From Actinomycetes bacterium (GTDB lineage Bacteria > Actinomycetota > CALGFH01), in assembly GCA_030152105.1 (NCBI GenBank), contig JASLIH010000298.1, forward strand, positions 1-13,916: a stretch of DNA of 13,916 nt, in the 5' to 3' direction. The position numbers and the translations under genes are program-made. The notes below the pieces were generated by a model that was given only the letters and a program-made list of their open reading frames with translations, searched no databases and had not been told where the DNA came from. Below, in pieces: positions 1 through 7,265 of this stretch. Each line of letters starts with the position of its first letter. Within the stretch, counting starts at the first letter, position 1.

Positions 1-192
1 CCACTGGATGCTCCACTGCTCGAGGGCGGCCGCGACCAGGGCGTCCTTGCCTCCGAACTGGCGGTAGAGGGTCATCGGGGCCACGTCGGCCCGGCCGATG
101 ATGCGGTTGACGCCGACCGCGCCGATGCCTTCGCTGTAGAACAGCGCGGTGGCCGTGGTCAGGATCCGGTCCCGGGGCCTGGCAGACACCAT
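1..192 (-). CDS. TetR/AcrR-family transcriptional regulator, N-terminal part (cut by window edge)
   Basis: The minus-strand frame from an ATG at 192 stays open to base 1, giving the first 64 residues. They form a typical TetR N-terminal DNA-binding domain: helix 1 around residues 7-21 (RDRILTTATALFYSEG), then the helix-turn-helix around 26-46 with the family signature VGVNRIIGRADVAPMTLYRQF, then GGKDALVAAAL. Proteins of this family are dimeric repressors whose C-terminal domain binds a small ligand; that part lies outside the window, so the ligand and targets are unknown. An AAGGAG motif (205-210) lies 12 nt before the ATG, rather far for a ribosome site, and no nearer in-frame start was seen. 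The gene lies 64 bp downstream of the stop of the large SARP-like regulator on the same strand. The gap holds a promoter-like sequence and an inverted repeat. Confidence 0.88.
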   Translation of the reverse strand, partial: MVSARPRDRILTTATALFYSEGIGAVGVNRIIGRADVAPMTLYRQFGGKDALVAAALEQWSIQW

Positions 193-225
193 GAGGCTGG
201 ACGTCTCCTTGCCGAGGTTGGGGGC

Positions 226-239
226 GAGAGCAACCTCTC
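226..239. promoter_or_regulatory. Inverted repeat GAGAG-N4-CTCTC upstream of tetR-type gene (candidate operator)
   Basis: GAGAG (226-230) and CTCTC (235-239) form a perfect inverted repeat around CAAC. It lies 34 bp before the TetR-family ATG, directly downstream of a minus-strand promoter-like sequence: TTGACT at 265-260, 16 bp, TAGAGA at 243-238. TetR-family regulators often bind short palindromes in their own promoter, so autoregulation is a reasonable inference. The arms are only 5 bp, so chance is possible. Confidence 0.3.
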
Positions 240-256
240 TCTATTCCTGGGCGCTG

Positions 257-3200
257 TCAAGTCAACGCGAACAGCAGCTCCTTGGCCTGCTCCAGGGAGG
301 CGGTGGCGCCGACCTCGCGGAAGAAGGCCATGGCCCGCTCCAGCTCGATCCGGCCCTCGGCCGGGCGGGCGGGGAGCAGCCGGCGGGCCGCGGCCAGCCG
401 GGCCGCGGCCTCGTCGGGGCGGCTGCCGATCTCGGCGTATATCCTGGCCGCCCGGCCCGGGTCGCCGCCGGCCAGGGCCCTGGCCGCGTCCAGCCAGGGC
501 GAGCGCAGGACGTCGTCGAGCGCCTCGACCGGGCGCTCGAGCTCGACCAGGTCGATGGCCAGGTCGACGCCCAGCTCGGGCTTGAGCAGCCGGGCGCCGA
601 GGCTGGCCAGCAACTCGTCGAGCAGCTTGCCGGCCTCGGCCGGCTGGTCGGCCGCCAGCAGCACCCGGGCCGCGAAGGCCAGCGCCGGGTCCAGGTTCAG
701 GCGGTCGCCGGTGTCCCTGGCCAGCGCCAGCGCGCGCCCGGCGTCGTCAAGGGCCTCGCCGAGCTCACCCCTGGCCAGCCGGATGCGGCCGCGCCAGAGG
801 TGGCAGATGGCCTTCATGTAGTGCGGGGCGCCGTCGTCCCCGTCGGGGGCCAGCGCGTCGGCGATCCGCACCGCCTGGTCCCAGCGGCCGCTCCAGTAGC
901 ACTCGCCGGCGCGTTCGATCTCCAGCCAGCGGAGGCGCAGGGTCGAGCCGAACTGCTCGGCCGCCTCCCAGGCGGCCTCGCGGGCCGCGAAGCAGCGCCG
1001 CAGGTCGCCAAGGAGCGCGAAGCTGAAGGCGAGGTTGCCCTGCCAGGGGATGACGCTGGAGGACCCGTCGGCCTCGAGCATGGCGATGCAGCGCTCCAGG
1101 TCGGCGATGCCACCGGAGTCGCCGAGGTTGGCCCGGGCCGCCCCGATGGTCCCCAGGGCGGCCGCCTCGACGTCGCGGTCGCCGAGGCTCCTGGCCATGG
1201 CCAGGCCCTCCCGGGCAACCTGGATGGCCCCGGCGTTCCGGTCGGCCACCAGCAGGTGCATCATGCCGTGGCTCAGCACCACCGCCTTGCTGTGGGACGG
1301 CGGCGCGTCGGCGACCAGGGCCAGCGCCCGGTCCAGGTGGGAGGAGCGCTCCTGCCCCTTGGCGTAGGCGAGCTGGCCCAGCCGGGCCTCGGCCTCGGCC
1401 GCCCTGCCCCGATCGCCCATGGCCAGCAGCCCGTCCCTGGCCCGCTTGAGGAGGTCTTCGCCGGTGCCCTCGCCCAGGCAGGAGGCCTCGCCGGCGCGGA
1501 GCTCGAGGTCCGGGCGCTCGGGGTCGTCGGCCGGCCAGATGGCCAGGGCCTGGGTGTAGTAGCGGGCGGCGGTGACGTGCGCCCCCAGCCCCGAGACCCG
1601 GTCGCCGGCGTCGCGCAGGGCCAGCCGCGCCCGCCCGGCCAGCTCGCCCGGCGCCTGGCCGGCCGCGCTGGCCAGCTCGAGGGCCCGCCCGTAATGGTGG
1701 GCCAGCAGCTCGGAGCGCTCGACGGCCAGCGACTCCAGCCAGGCGGCGGCCCGGCGGTGCTTGTCGGCCCGCTCCAGGCGCGGGATCTGGCCGTAGGCGA
1801 CCTCGCAGACCAGCACGTGGCGGAACCCGTACTCGCGCTCGCCGGCCATCGAGGCGCGCCCGGCCCGGTAGAGGAACTCCTTGGCCGCCAGGCGCTCCAG
1901 GCAGGCCTCGACCTCGGCCCGGGTCCGCCCGCTGACCGCGGCCAGGGCGCCGACCCAGCCGACCCGGCCCAGGACCGCCAGATCTTGCAGTCCGGCCTTC
2001 TCCTCGCCCGGCAGGGCGTCCAGGCGTGCGGCGATGATGGCGTGGACGGTCTCGGGCAGCGGCAGCCCCGCCGACCCGCCCTCCTCGGGCGGCAGCGGAT
2101 GGCGGTCGCGCACCATGCGCACGTACTCCTCGGCGAACAGGGGGTTGCCGCCGGCCGCGGCCACCAGGGCCGGGCCGACGCCGGTGGGGAGCCGGTGGGA
2201 GGACAGGAGGGTCTCCAGCAGCTGGCCCGTGTCGGCCTCCGACAGCGGCTCCAGCTCGACGGCGATGGCCGAGGCGTCGCTCCCGCCCCAGCCCGGCCGG
2301 CGGGCCAGCAGGTCGTTGCGGGCGGTGGCCACCAGCAGCAGCGGGGCCTCCGGCGGGGTCCGGGGGCGCAGCGGGCGCCCGTGCTGGTCCAGGGTCGGAT
2401 GGCCGGTCGGGTCCAGCAGCTCCTGGAGGAAGTCGAGCAGGGCGTCGTCGGCCCAGTGCAGGTCCTCCAGCACCAGCACCAGCGGCCGCCGGTTGGCCAG
2501 CCCGTACAGGAAGCGCCGCCAGGCGGTGAACGCCTCGTCGCGCCGGCCGTCCCGGTTGGCGGTGGCCACGGCGCCGCTCTCGGGCGCGCCGGCGAGCTCG
2601 TCCCCCTCGCCGACCAGCCCGCGCAGGTGCCCCGAGACCCAGTCGACGGCGGCCGGGTCGTCGGCCATGGCGTGGGCGACCACCCTGGACAGGCGGCGGG
2701 CGACCCGGTCGGCCGAGTCGGTCTCCAGGATGCCGGCCTCGGCCTTGACGATCTCGGCCAGGGCCCAGTGGGTCACCCCGCCGCCAGGGGAGGAGCGGCC
2801 CTCGTCCCAGGGCGAGGAGCGGCCCTGCCGCCAGGTGACCAGGTCGCTGTCGGCGTCGAGGGCCCGCCCGAGCTCGGCCACCAGCCGGCTCTTGCCGATG
2901 CCGGGCGGGCCGAGCAGGGTGACCAGCCGGGGACGGCGCTCGGCCTTGGCCCGCTGGAACGCCTCCAGCAGGATGCCCAGCTCGCGGTCGCGACCGACCA
3001 GGGGCACCGGGCCGGCGGCCAGGGCGTCCATCCCGGTGCGGTTGCGCGGCTCCAGCGCGCTCCACACGCTCATCGGCTTGGCCCGCCCGGCCAGGGAGAG
3101 CAGGCTGGCCGGGCCGTAGCTGATCGACCGCTCGGTGGCCCGGCCGGTCGTCTCCGACACCAGCACGGTCCCGCTCGGGGCGGCCTGCTGGAGCCGGGCG

Positions 3201-4465
3201 CAGGTGGCCACCGGGTCGCCCGCGACCCGCGTGCCGTCGGTGACCAGGGCCTCGCCGGTGGTCACGGCGATCCGCAGCTCCACCCCGTCCCGTTCCCCCG
3301 GGGGCCGATCCTTGAGGGCCCCGGACCCCCCGCCGGCGAGGGAGTCGCGGATGGCCAGGGCGGCCCGCACGGCCCGCTCGGGGTCGTCCTCGCGGGTCTG
3401 GGGGACCCCGAAGGTGGCCATGGTGATGCCGCCGATGGCGTGCTCGACGGTGCCGCCGAAGCTCTCGATCTCGGCCCGGATCCGGTCCAGGTGGCGGTCG
3501 AGCATGCTGGAGACGTCCTCGGGGTCGCGTTCCCCGGCCTCGCCGAGGGGCTCGTCGACCTCGGCGAACAGCACCGAGACGAGCTTGCGCTCCACGGTCC
3601 CGCCCTCGGCGGAGGTGCCGTTGCCGTGGTCGGGGTCGCCGTGGTCGTCGTGGGGCTCGGGGCCGCCCGAGCGGGCCGGGACCAGCAGGTCGAGGGCCGG
3701 GTCCTGGGCCAGGATGGCCTGTTCCAGCCGCTGGAGGCCGACGCTGGGCTCGATCCCGAGCTCGTCGACCAGGACCTTGCGGGCCGCCCGGTAGGCAGCC
3801 AGGGCGTCGGCCTGGCGGCCCGAGCGGTACAGGGCCAGCATCAGCTGGCCGTGGAGGTGCTCGCGCAGGGGGTACAGCCGGACCAGCGCCTCCAGCTCGG
3901 CCACCAGCTCGTGGTGGCGGCCGAGGGCCAGCTCGGCCTCGATCCGGGCCTCGGTGGAGGCCACCTGGAGCTCCTCCACGCCGACCAGCTCCGGCCAGGC
4001 GAGGTCGGTCGAGGCGGCGACGTCGGCCAGGGCCGGACCTCGCCACAGGGTGAGCGCCTGGCGCAGCAGGTCGGCCGCGCGCGCCGGGTCGCCGGCGGCC
4101 AGCGCCTGGCGGCCCTCGCGGTCCAGGCGCTGGAAGCGGTGCAGGTCGAGGCGCTCGAGGTCGACCCGGAGCAGGTAGCCGGGGTCGCGGGTGACCAGGG
4201 TGCGGGGCGGACCGGCACCGTTGCCGGCCTCGATCGACTTGCGCAGGGCGGCGACGTGGTTCTGGAGCGACTGCTTGACCGTTGGCGGGGGCTCCTCGCC
4301 CCAGACGGCCTCGATCAACTCCTCGGTCGAGACGACCTGGTTGGGATGGAGCAGCAGTTTGGCCAGCAGCATCCGGTGCTTGATGCTGCCGAGCCGCAGC
4401 GGCCGTTCACGCTGGCGTGCTTCCAGCGGGCCGAGGAGGAAGAAGTCGATCGTGCCTACCACCAC
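257..4465 (-). CDS. SARP-like regulator: winged helix + BTAD + degenerate class III cyclase domain + STAND ATPase + TPR-like tail
   Basis: A 1402-aa multidomain protein. Residues about 5-100 form an OmpR/SARP-type winged helix (LGPLEARQ...RMLLAKLLLHPNQVVSTEELIEAVWG...GYLL). Residues about 105-250 are a bacterial transcriptional activation (BTAD) domain ending in VLVDELGIEPSVGLQRLEQAIL. Residues about 293-470 resemble a class III nucleotidyl cyclase, but the metal-binding aspartates are replaced: FAEVDEP where FADxxGFT is usual, and IGGITMATFG where IGDxxMAxFG is usual. It is probably a pseudo-cyclase. Residues about 487-800 are a STAND-type ATPase with Walker A GPPGIGKS (519-526) and Walker B LVLVLEDLHWAD (662-673), then GGNPLFAEEYVR. 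The rest is alpha-helical and TPR-like. Such proteins act as ATP-dependent transcriptional regulators, often of secondary metabolism or nearby operons; the target and signal are unknown. The start is GTG, with only a weak upstream TAGG ribosome site. Confidence 0.93.
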   Translation of the reverse strand: MVVGTIDFFLLGPLEARQRERPLRLGSIKHRMLLAKLLLHPNQVVSTEELIEAVWGEEPPPTVKQSLQNHVAALRKSIEAGNGAGPPRTLVTRDPGYLLRVDLERLDLHRFQRLDREGRQALAAGDPARAADLLRQALTLWRGPALADVAASTDLAWPELVGVEELQVASTEARIEAELALGRHHELVAELEALVRLYPLREHLHGQLMLALYRSGRQADALAAYRAARKVLVDELGIEPSVGLQRLEQAILAQDPALDLLVPARSGGPEPHDDHGDPDHGNGTSAEGGTVERKLVSVLFAEVDEPLGEAGERDPEDVSSMLDRHLDRIRAEIESFGGTVEHAIGGITMATFGVPQTREDDPERAVRAALAIRDSLAGGGSGALKDRPPGERDGVELRIAVTTGEALVTDGTRVAGDPVATCARLQQAAPSGTVLVSETTGRATERSISYGPASLLSLAGRAKPMSVWSALEPRNRTGMDALAAGPVPLVGRDRELGILLEAFQRAKAERRPRLVTLLGPPGIGKSRLVAELGRALDADSDLVTWRQGRSSPWDEGRSSPGGGVTHWALAEIVKAEAGILETDSADRVARRLSRVVAHAMADDPAAVDWVSGHLRGLVGEGDELAGAPESGAVATANRDGRRDEAFTAWRRFLYGLANRRPLVLVLEDLHWADDALLDFLQELLDPTGHPTLDQHGRPLRPRTPPEAPLLLVATARNDLLARRPGWGGSDASAIAVELEPLSEADTGQLLETLLSSHRLPTGVGPALVAAAGGNPLFAEEYVRMVRDRHPLPPEEGGSAGLPLPETVHAIIAARLDALPGEEKAGLQDLAVLGRVGWVGALAAVSGRTRAEVEACLERLAAKEFLYRAGRASMAGEREYGFRHVLVCEVAYGQIPRLERADKHRRAAAWLESLAVERSELLAHHYGRALELASAAGQAPGELAGRARLALRDAGDRVSGLGAHVTAARYYTQALAIWPADDPERPDLELRAGEASCLGEGTGEDLLKRARDGLLAMGDRGRAAEAEARLGQLAYAKGQERSSHLDRALALVADAPPSHSKAVVLSHGMMHLLVADRNAGAIQVAREGLAMARSLGDRDVEAAALGTIGAARANLGDSGGIADLERCIAMLEADGSSSVIPWQGNLAFSFALLGDLRRCFAAREAAWEAAEQFGSTLRLRWLEIERAGECYWSGRWDQAVRIADALAPDGDDGAPHYMKAICHLWRGRIRLARGELGEALDDAGRALALARDTGDRLNLDPALAFAARVLLAADQPAEAGKLLDELLASLGARLLKPELGVDLAIDLVELERPVEALDDVLRSPWLDAARALAGGDPGRAARIYAEIGSRPDEAAARLAAARRLLPARPAEGRIELERAMAFFREVGATASLEQAKELLFALT

Positions 4466-4480
4466 GCCGACCTACGATCG
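4447..4480. repeat. Inverted repeat CGATCGT-N20-ACGATCG across the start of the SARP-like gene
   Basis: CGATCGT (4447-4453) and ACGATCG (4474-4480) are exact reverse complements separated by 20 bp, and each contains the palindrome CGATCG. They flank the GTG start codon (4463-4465) of the SARP-like regulator. SARP proteins generally bind direct repeats, so this does not match a known SARP operator. It could be an operator or an mRNA structure at the ribosome site, or it could be chance. Confidence 0.25.
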
Positions 4481-4537
4481 TTTGCCTTGGTTGCCTGGAT
4501 CCTCTGGCTGAAGCGGTATGAACCGAACACGCGGGAG

Positions 4538-4553
4538 TGTATATGCCATGGCA
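4538..4553 (-). promoter_or_regulatory. Weak -10-like TATACA and palindrome TGCCATGGCA upstream of the SARP-like gene
   Basis: In the 96-bp gap between the prim-pol-like gene and the SARP-like regulator, the minus strand reads TATACA at 4543-4538, directly downstream of the perfect palindrome TGCCATGGCA (4544-4553). No convincing -35 element sits at 16-18 bp. The AT-rich patch is unusual for this window and may let the regulator be transcribed separately from the upstream gene. Confidence 0.25.
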
Positions 4554-4561
4554 CCGAATAC

Positions 4562-5191
4562 CTAGACGCGAGCTTGGGCGTAGAGGAGTTGGCTGAGGGG
4601 CTCGGCCGGGCCGACCTGCTCCAGCCGCTCGGCGAGGGCCGGTGGCAGGTTGGGCAGCGGGGTGTCGAGGTCGCGCACCCAGGCGGCCACGGCGCCGCCG
4701 GCGTGGTGGCTGGGCGGGGCCACCACCCAGCCACCCCAGCCCCGCCACTCGGCCCTGGCCAGCCCCCACGGGCGCTGGCTGGCCAGGCCCGCCGGGGCGA
4801 AGAGGAAGTGCCAGGAGTCGCCGCCGGCCCGCACCAGCGGGCCGGCCGAGCGGAGGGCCTGGGCGACCACCGACCAGCGGGCGGCGTCGCCGGCCGAGCC
4901 GTGCACGATCAGGGCGTCGAAGCTGGTCCCGGTGGCCAGCCCGACGTTGGCGCCGGGAAAGCGCCGCCACCACCAGGTGAGCCGGATGGGGTCGGTGGTG
5001 GCGTCGGCGGCCCCGTGGGAGGGCAGCGGGTGGGCGCCCACCCTGGCGCAGGCCGGCTCCCCGCAGGAGCAGGCGACCGCCGTGCTGCGACGGTCGCGGA
5101 CCGCGTAGTGGAGGGGGACGACCGGGAGGCCGCGGCGCGCGTAGTCGAGGGCGGCCAGGTAGCGCGCTCCGGCCTGGAGGACCTGGGGCAT
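4562..5191 (-). CDS. Bifunctional DNA primase/polymerase N-terminal (prim-pol) domain protein, probably catalytically degenerate
   Basis: A 209-aa protein starting at an ATG preceded by a good ribosome site (GAGGTGCCC-ATG). The layout matches stand-alone actinobacterial proteins with the primase/polymerase N-terminal fold: ALDYARRGLPVVPLHY near the N-terminus, a cysteine group CSCGEPACARVGAHPLP (possible zinc knuckle), ATTDPIRLTWWWRRFPGANVGLATG, then a Gly/Trp-rich stretch GWGGWVVAPPSHHAGGAVAAW near residue 170. In active prim-pols the strand after the VGLATG-like motif carries a D-x-D metal-binding pair; here it reads FDALIVHGSAG, so the acidic pair is missing. No helicase domain follows. 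I infer a nucleic-acid-binding or regulatory role rather than DNA synthesis. It lies 96 bp upstream of the SARP-like gene on the same strand, and is divergent from the acyl-CoA ligase across 150 bp. Confidence 0.85.
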   Translation of the reverse strand: MPQVLQAGARYLAALDYARRGLPVVPLHYAVRDRRSTAVACSCGEPACARVGAHPLPSHGAADATTDPIRLTWWWRRFPGANVGLATGTSFDALIVHGSAGDAARWSVVAQALRSAGPLVRAGGDSWHFLFAPAGLASQRPWGLARAEWRGWGGWVVAPPSHHAGGAVAAWVRDLDTPLPNLPPALAERLEQVGPAEPLSQLLYAQARV

Positions 5192-5263
5192 GGGCACCTC
5201 GCTTCCACGGACAGCTCTGGACGGGACGAGCCTGCCGGGGCCCGCCAACGAGTCGCTCACGGC

Positions 5264-5313
5264 GGTCCGGCTCTTTACCTGCTTGGTCCGGCTACCTATG
5301 CTCGCCAGCGAGC
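5264..5313 (+). promoter_or_regulatory. Candidate promoter of the acyl-CoA ligase gene with direct repeats and a hairpin
   Basis: TTTACC (5274-5279), 17 bp, TATGCT (5297-5302) resembles a sigma-70-type promoter, with four of six consensus bases in each element. A 9-bp direct repeat GGTCCGGCT occurs at 5264-5272 and 5285-5293, a 21-bp period (two helical turns): one copy just upstream of the -35 box, the other between the two boxes. A perfect hairpin GCTCGC-CA-GCGAGC (5300-5313) covers the expected transcription start. This arrangement suggests a bound regulator, which is not identified. The sequence is shared with the divergent prim-pol gene. Confidence 0.4.
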
Positions 5314-5341
5314 AGCCATACCGAGCCGAGGGTGGGTCGCC

Positions 5342-7192
5342 ATGAGCGAGGACCGGGTCGAGGCCGAGCGCCGCCAGATCGAGCAGGAGATCAAGGGCCG
5401 GACCCTGTGCGACCTGCTGGCCGAGCAAGCGGCCGGGCACGGTGACGCCCCCGCCATGTCCTGGAAGCGCGACGGCGCCTGGCAGACGCTGTCGTGGCGC
5501 GAGTACCGCGAGCGGGTCGCGGAGGTCGCCATGGGCCTGGCCGGCCTCGGGATCGGCAAGGGCGACTTCGTGGCCATCATGGCCACCAACCGGCCCGAGC
5601 ACGTCCTGGCCGACCAGGGCGCCGTCCACGCCGGGGCCACCCCGACGAGCTTCTACTTCACCCTCGCCCCCGAGCAGATCCAGTACGTGGCCGGGCACTG
5701 CGAGGCCAAGGTGGCCGTCCTCGAGGACCGGGACATGCTCAAGCGCTGGCAGGACATCCGCGACGGCCTGCCCGGCCTCCAGTACCTGGTGGTGCTGGAC
5801 GGCGCCCAGGACGACGACGGCCCTGGGGTGCTCGGCTGGGACGAGCTGGTCGGCCGGGGCCGCGACGCGCTCGCCGCCGACCGTTCCGCCTTCGAGGACC
5901 TCCGCGGCCGGGTCGGCCCCGAGGACAACGCCACGCTGCTGTACACCTCCGGCACCACCGGCCCGCCCAAGGGCGTGCTCCTGACCCACCACAACCTCCT
6001 GTTCGAGTGCACGGCGCTGGACCGGCTGACCGGGCTCAGCCCCGAGGGCGGCTCCGTCTCCTACCTGCCTCTGGCCCACATCGCCGAGCGGGTGCTCTCG
6101 ATCTACGGCCCGCTGACCATGCGGACCCACATCTGGTTCTGCCCCGAGCCCACCCAGGCGGTCGAGTACGTCCGCGAGGCCCGGCCGACGCTGTTCTTCG
6201 GCGTGCCCAGGGTGTGGGAGAAGGTGCGGGCCGGCATCCAGGCCAAGCTGGCCGCCGAGGAGAACGAGCGCAAGCGCAAGATCGCCCAGCGGGCGGTGGA
6301 GACCGGCCTCGAGGTCGTCCGGCGCACCCAGCGGGGCGAGCGGGTGCCGGTCGGGCTCCGGGCCCGGCATGCCGTGCTCGAACGGCTGGTGCTGGCCAAG
6401 ATTCGACAGGCGATCGGGCTGGACCGCTGCAGCTTCGCCTCCAGCGCGGCCTCGCCCCTGGCCGTGGACGTGGCCGAGTTCTTCGCCGCCCTCGGCCTGC
6501 CCCTGGTCGAGGTGTACGGCATGACCGAGACCACCGGGGTGGCCACCGGCAACCGGCCCGGCAAGGTCAAGATCGGCACCGTGGGCCCGCCCCTGGCCGG
6601 GGTCGAGGTCCGCCTGGCCGACGACGGCGAGGTCCTGGTCCGGGGCCCCGTCAACACCCCCGGGTACTTCAGGCAGCCGGAGGCGACGGCCGAGCTGATC
6701 GACGCCGAGGGCTGGCTGCACACCGGGGACGTGGGCGAGCTGGACGACGACGGCTACCTCAAGATCGTCGACCGCAAGAAAGAGCTGATCATCACCTCCA
6801 GCGGCAAGAACCTGTCCCCGGCCAACATCGAAGGCCTGCTCAAGGAGCACCCGCTGATCGGCCAGGCCCTGGTGTACGGCGACGACCGGCCGTACGTGGT
6901 CGCCCTGATCGTGCTCGACCACGAGCTGGCCCCGGCCTGGGCGGCCCGCAACGGGATGGGCGCCGGCGACCTGGCCGCCCTGGCCGCCTCCGACGGGGTG
7001 CTGGCCGAGGTCCAGCTGGCCGTCGACGCCGTCAACCAGCGCCTGGCCCGCATCGAGCAGGTCAAGCGGTTCGAGGTCCTCCCGGTCGAGTGGACCGCCG
7101 AGAGCGAGGAGCTCACCCCCACCCTCAAGCTCCGCCGCCGCATCATCCACGCCAAGTACGCCGAACGCATCGACGCCCTGTACCAGGTCTGA
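5342..7192 (+). CDS. Long-chain acyl-CoA synthetase (AMP-binding, FadD-like)
   Basis: A 616-aa ANL-superfamily enzyme that would activate a fatty acid with ATP to acyl-AMP and then acyl-CoA, for beta-oxidation or lipid synthesis. All core motifs are present: the ATP-binding loop YTSGTTGPPKG (201-211), YGMTETTG (392-399), GEVLVRG (429-435), GWLHTGDVGELDDDGYLKIVDRKKELI (457-483) and a C-terminal lysine in LTPTLKLRRR (K596) at the usual catalytic position. The length suits the bacterial long-chain group (about 600 aa), including the KLAAEENERKRKIAQRAV helical insert typical of FadD15/Faa-like enzymes. The start is the ATG at 5342 with a GAGGGTGG ribosome site upstream. The frame is open far upstream (from 149), but that part is antisense to real genes. 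Chain-length preference cannot be read from the sequence. It converges with the gene ending at 7266, leaving a 73-bp GC-rich gap with no clear terminator. Confidence 0.95.
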   Translation: MSEDRVEAERRQIEQEIKGRTLCDLLAEQAAGHGDAPAMSWKRDGAWQTLSWREYRERVAEVAMGLAGLGIGKGDFVAIMATNRPEHVLADQGAVHAGATPTSFYFTLAPEQIQYVAGHCEAKVAVLEDRDMLKRWQDIRDGLPGLQYLVVLDGAQDDDGPGVLGWDELVGRGRDALAADRSAFEDLRGRVGPEDNATLLYTSGTTGPPKGVLLTHHNLLFECTALDRLTGLSPEGGSVSYLPLAHIAERVLSIYGPLTMRTHIWFCPEPTQAVEYVREARPTLFFGVPRVWEKVRAGIQAKLAAEENERKRKIAQRAVETGLEVVRRTQRGERVPVGLRARHAVLERLVLAKIRQAIGLDRCSFASSAASPLAVDVAEFFAALGLPLVEVYGMTETTGVATGNRPGKVKIGTVGPPLAGVEVRLADDGEVLVRGPVNTPGYFRQPEATAELIDAEGWLHTGDVGELDDDGYLKIVDRKKELIITSSGKNLSPANIEGLLKEHPLIGQALVYGDDRPYVVALIVLDHELAPAWAARNGMGAGDLAALAASDGVLAEVQLAVDAVNQRLARIEQVKRFEVLPVEWTAESEELTPTLKLRRRIIHAKYAERIDALYQV

Positions 7193-7265
7193 CCGCGCCG
7201 GCCGGCACCGGGACGGGCCGGGGGTCTGGCTGGCCATCGCCGGGGGCGGGTTGGTCGCGGGGCCG

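Noticed and set aside
765..4046. Second long minus-strand frame (1093 aa) inside the SARP-like gene
   Set aside because: Arg/Pro/Gly-rich translation without motifs, offset from the frame that carries Walker A, Walker B and BTAD sequences.
149..5341. Plus-strand frame open for more than 5 kb, in phase with the acyl-CoA ligase
   Set aside because: It is antisense to the SARP-like and prim-pol-like genes, its translation is low-complexity Gly/Gln/Ala/Arg-rich with no domains, and such open antisense frames are usual in very GC-rich DNA. The ligase begins at 5342.
7193..7265. Possible terminator between the convergent acyl-CoA ligase and proline-rich genes
   Set aside because: The gap is G/C-rich with several short self-complementary GCCGGC-type patches, but no single clear stem-loop stands out.
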